DNA from: Chara braunii
Lineage: Eukaryota; Streptophyta; Charophyceae; Charales; Characeae
DNA length: 29,408 bases
Assembly (NCBI GenBank): GCA_003427395.1
Contig: BFEA01000119.1
Coordinates: forward strand, 1,194,327 to 1,223,734
Direction of reading: 5' to 3'
Shown here: piece by piece, positions 28,836-29,408 of the stretch
Numbering within the stretch: the first letter of the stretch is position 1
Layout of the letters: each line of letters begins with the position of its first letter
Position numbers and translations under genes: made by a program
The notes under the pieces: model-generated
Databases searched by the model: none
The model's input: the letters and a program-made list of their open reading frames with translations, nothing else
What the model was told of the DNA's origin: nothing

Positions 28836-29341
28836 TCAAACCGTCACTGCATTTAACCTTTGCAGGTCTTGGACCCATCTGAGGACACCGTTTGGTTTAA
28901 TAAAATAGAACCAAGGAGATGCATATGGCCCATAAGAATAATCCGCTACTTTTGTCTGGATCTTCCCGTCCAGATACTCAATCATTTTTCGGTGGTCATC
29001 TGGATTCGGATACCGCGGACCTCTTACGTTCCATGGCTCATGTGGTACTGTATGTATCCTAATCATTGGAATCATATCAACATCCAATCTTCCTCGTTCT
29101 TTAAAGTACTAACGAGGAAGTCAGTCTCTGCCTTAGTAAGAAATTCATCGTCTCCAATGATCATTTCCTTGATTCTATCTTCCGTTAATTGACACGACCC
29201 TTCTTCTGCCTTTATCTTCATTGTCTTGATCCACTCTCTCTCCTCTTTGTAATAAACTTCTTGGTCCTGAGTGATCAACACAGGCACAGGCTGCGCTTTT
29301 ACTCCTACTTTCTTATGTTTGCGCTTCGATCCCCTGGCCAA
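28836..29341 (-). pseudogene. pol N-terminal linker and RT entry, frameshifted
   Basis: ARGSKRKHKKVGVKAQPVPV, then CQLTEDRIKEMIIGDDEFLT in one frame to 29072, then a neighbouring frame from 29087 gives MIRIHTVPHEPW, a fingers-type segment (YGPYASPWFYFIKPNGVLRW), VQDLQRLNAVTV and a stop at 28836. The last part corresponds to the LRLVxDxRxLN box of RT. The catalytic palm follows in later frames. The start lies only about 20 bases from the 47-bp repeat at 29362, which leaves no room for gag and protease, so sequence is missing here or the repeat is not the LTR. Confidence 0.75.
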
Positions 29342-29361
29342 CTTCCGTCCTCTAAAACCAG

Positions 29362-29408
29362 CTTAATAATTATAGCACAACTCTTTAATGGGTTTGGTCT
29401 GACGAAAA
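29362..29408. repeat. Second copy of the 47-bp sequence at 18618
   Basis: Identical to 18618-18664 over all 47 bases and cut by the window end, so the match may be longer. At the other copy the next bases are AGGATCATGC. It could be an LTR edge or a repeated contig end. Confidence 0.85.

Larger units (their letters stand above)
26063..29341 (-). mobile_element. Decayed Ty3/Gypsy pol, fungal-like clade
   Basis: Reading leftward from 29341: N-terminal pol linker, RT, RNase H, integrase zinc finger, integrase core and a GPY/F C-terminal module, the Ty3/Gypsy order. At least eight frame changes or stops break it. Sequence style differs greatly from the plus-strand element: IHTVPHEPW before RT, YIDDL as RT core, PGILKFVWEHVRDVEKVL after it, and WLGPYRIVGKSYHGAYEIEEMDG at the C-terminus. 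From memory these resemble Ty3/Gypsy polyproteins of basidiomycete fungi more than typical plant ones. No gag or protease is visible before the window ends. Confidence 0.85.

Noticed and set aside
29362-29408. Certain LTR of the minus-strand element
   Set aside because: There is no TG...CA end and no tRNA primer site, and only about 20 bases separate it from pol. It is kept only as an exact repeat.

Overview
This window reads as repeat-rich nuclear DNA of a green plant. My best guess is a charophyte alga such as Chara braunii, because the plus-strand gag and reverse transcriptase (RT) segments look like the Ty3/Gypsy polyproteins I associate with that genome. This is a judgement from memory and was not searched. 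I see no intact host gene, rRNA, CRISPR array or bacterial-style operon. An 83-base N run, several isolated Ns and duplicated contig ends show draft-quality assembly, so some reading-frame breaks may be sequencing errors.

Layout. 1-303 is a 91-bp tandem repeat. 304-5200 is pyrimidine-rich non-coding DNA with local inverted repeats, a 51-bp minisatellite and about five diverged units of about 180 bp, four of them with a hairpin. 5390-6040 is a diverged ~120-bp tandem repeat, and 6513-7153 a 321-bp tandem duplication. 8150-10680 is low-complexity DNA: a pyrimidine tract, an inverted tetranucleotide microsatellite, then long purine tracts. 10937-11430 carries a primer-binding site and a 481-bp LTR on the minus strand. 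A second LTR element starts 420 bp away on the plus strand: LTR 11851-13230, tRNA-iMet-type primer site 13233-13244, gag, protease, RT and part of RNase H up to about 18015. It is broken by frameshifts and stops and lacks integrase and a 3' LTR.

18618-18842 holds an assembly gap between duplicated 47-bp flanks. 19282-20755 on the minus strand holds long open segments of an unrecognised protein, one preceded by a clear 3' splice-site sequence. 21600-21950 is a 54-bp minisatellite. 22269-24353 is extremely rich in perfect short hairpins, including two copies of a ~178-bp unit whose stems keep pairing although their sequences differ. 25061-25197 holds two adjacent tRNA-like relics. 26063-29341 (minus strand) is a second, unrelated decayed Ty3/Gypsy pol that resembles fungal-type elements.

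The most unusual signal is the number of unrelated perfect hairpins across non-coding DNA and LTRs. At least nine have stems of 10 bp or more and loops of 3-13 bases, against roughly 0.4 expected by chance with equal base frequencies. Base changes between related copies tend to preserve pairing, which points either to selected structure or to a mutational process that writes local inverted repeats.
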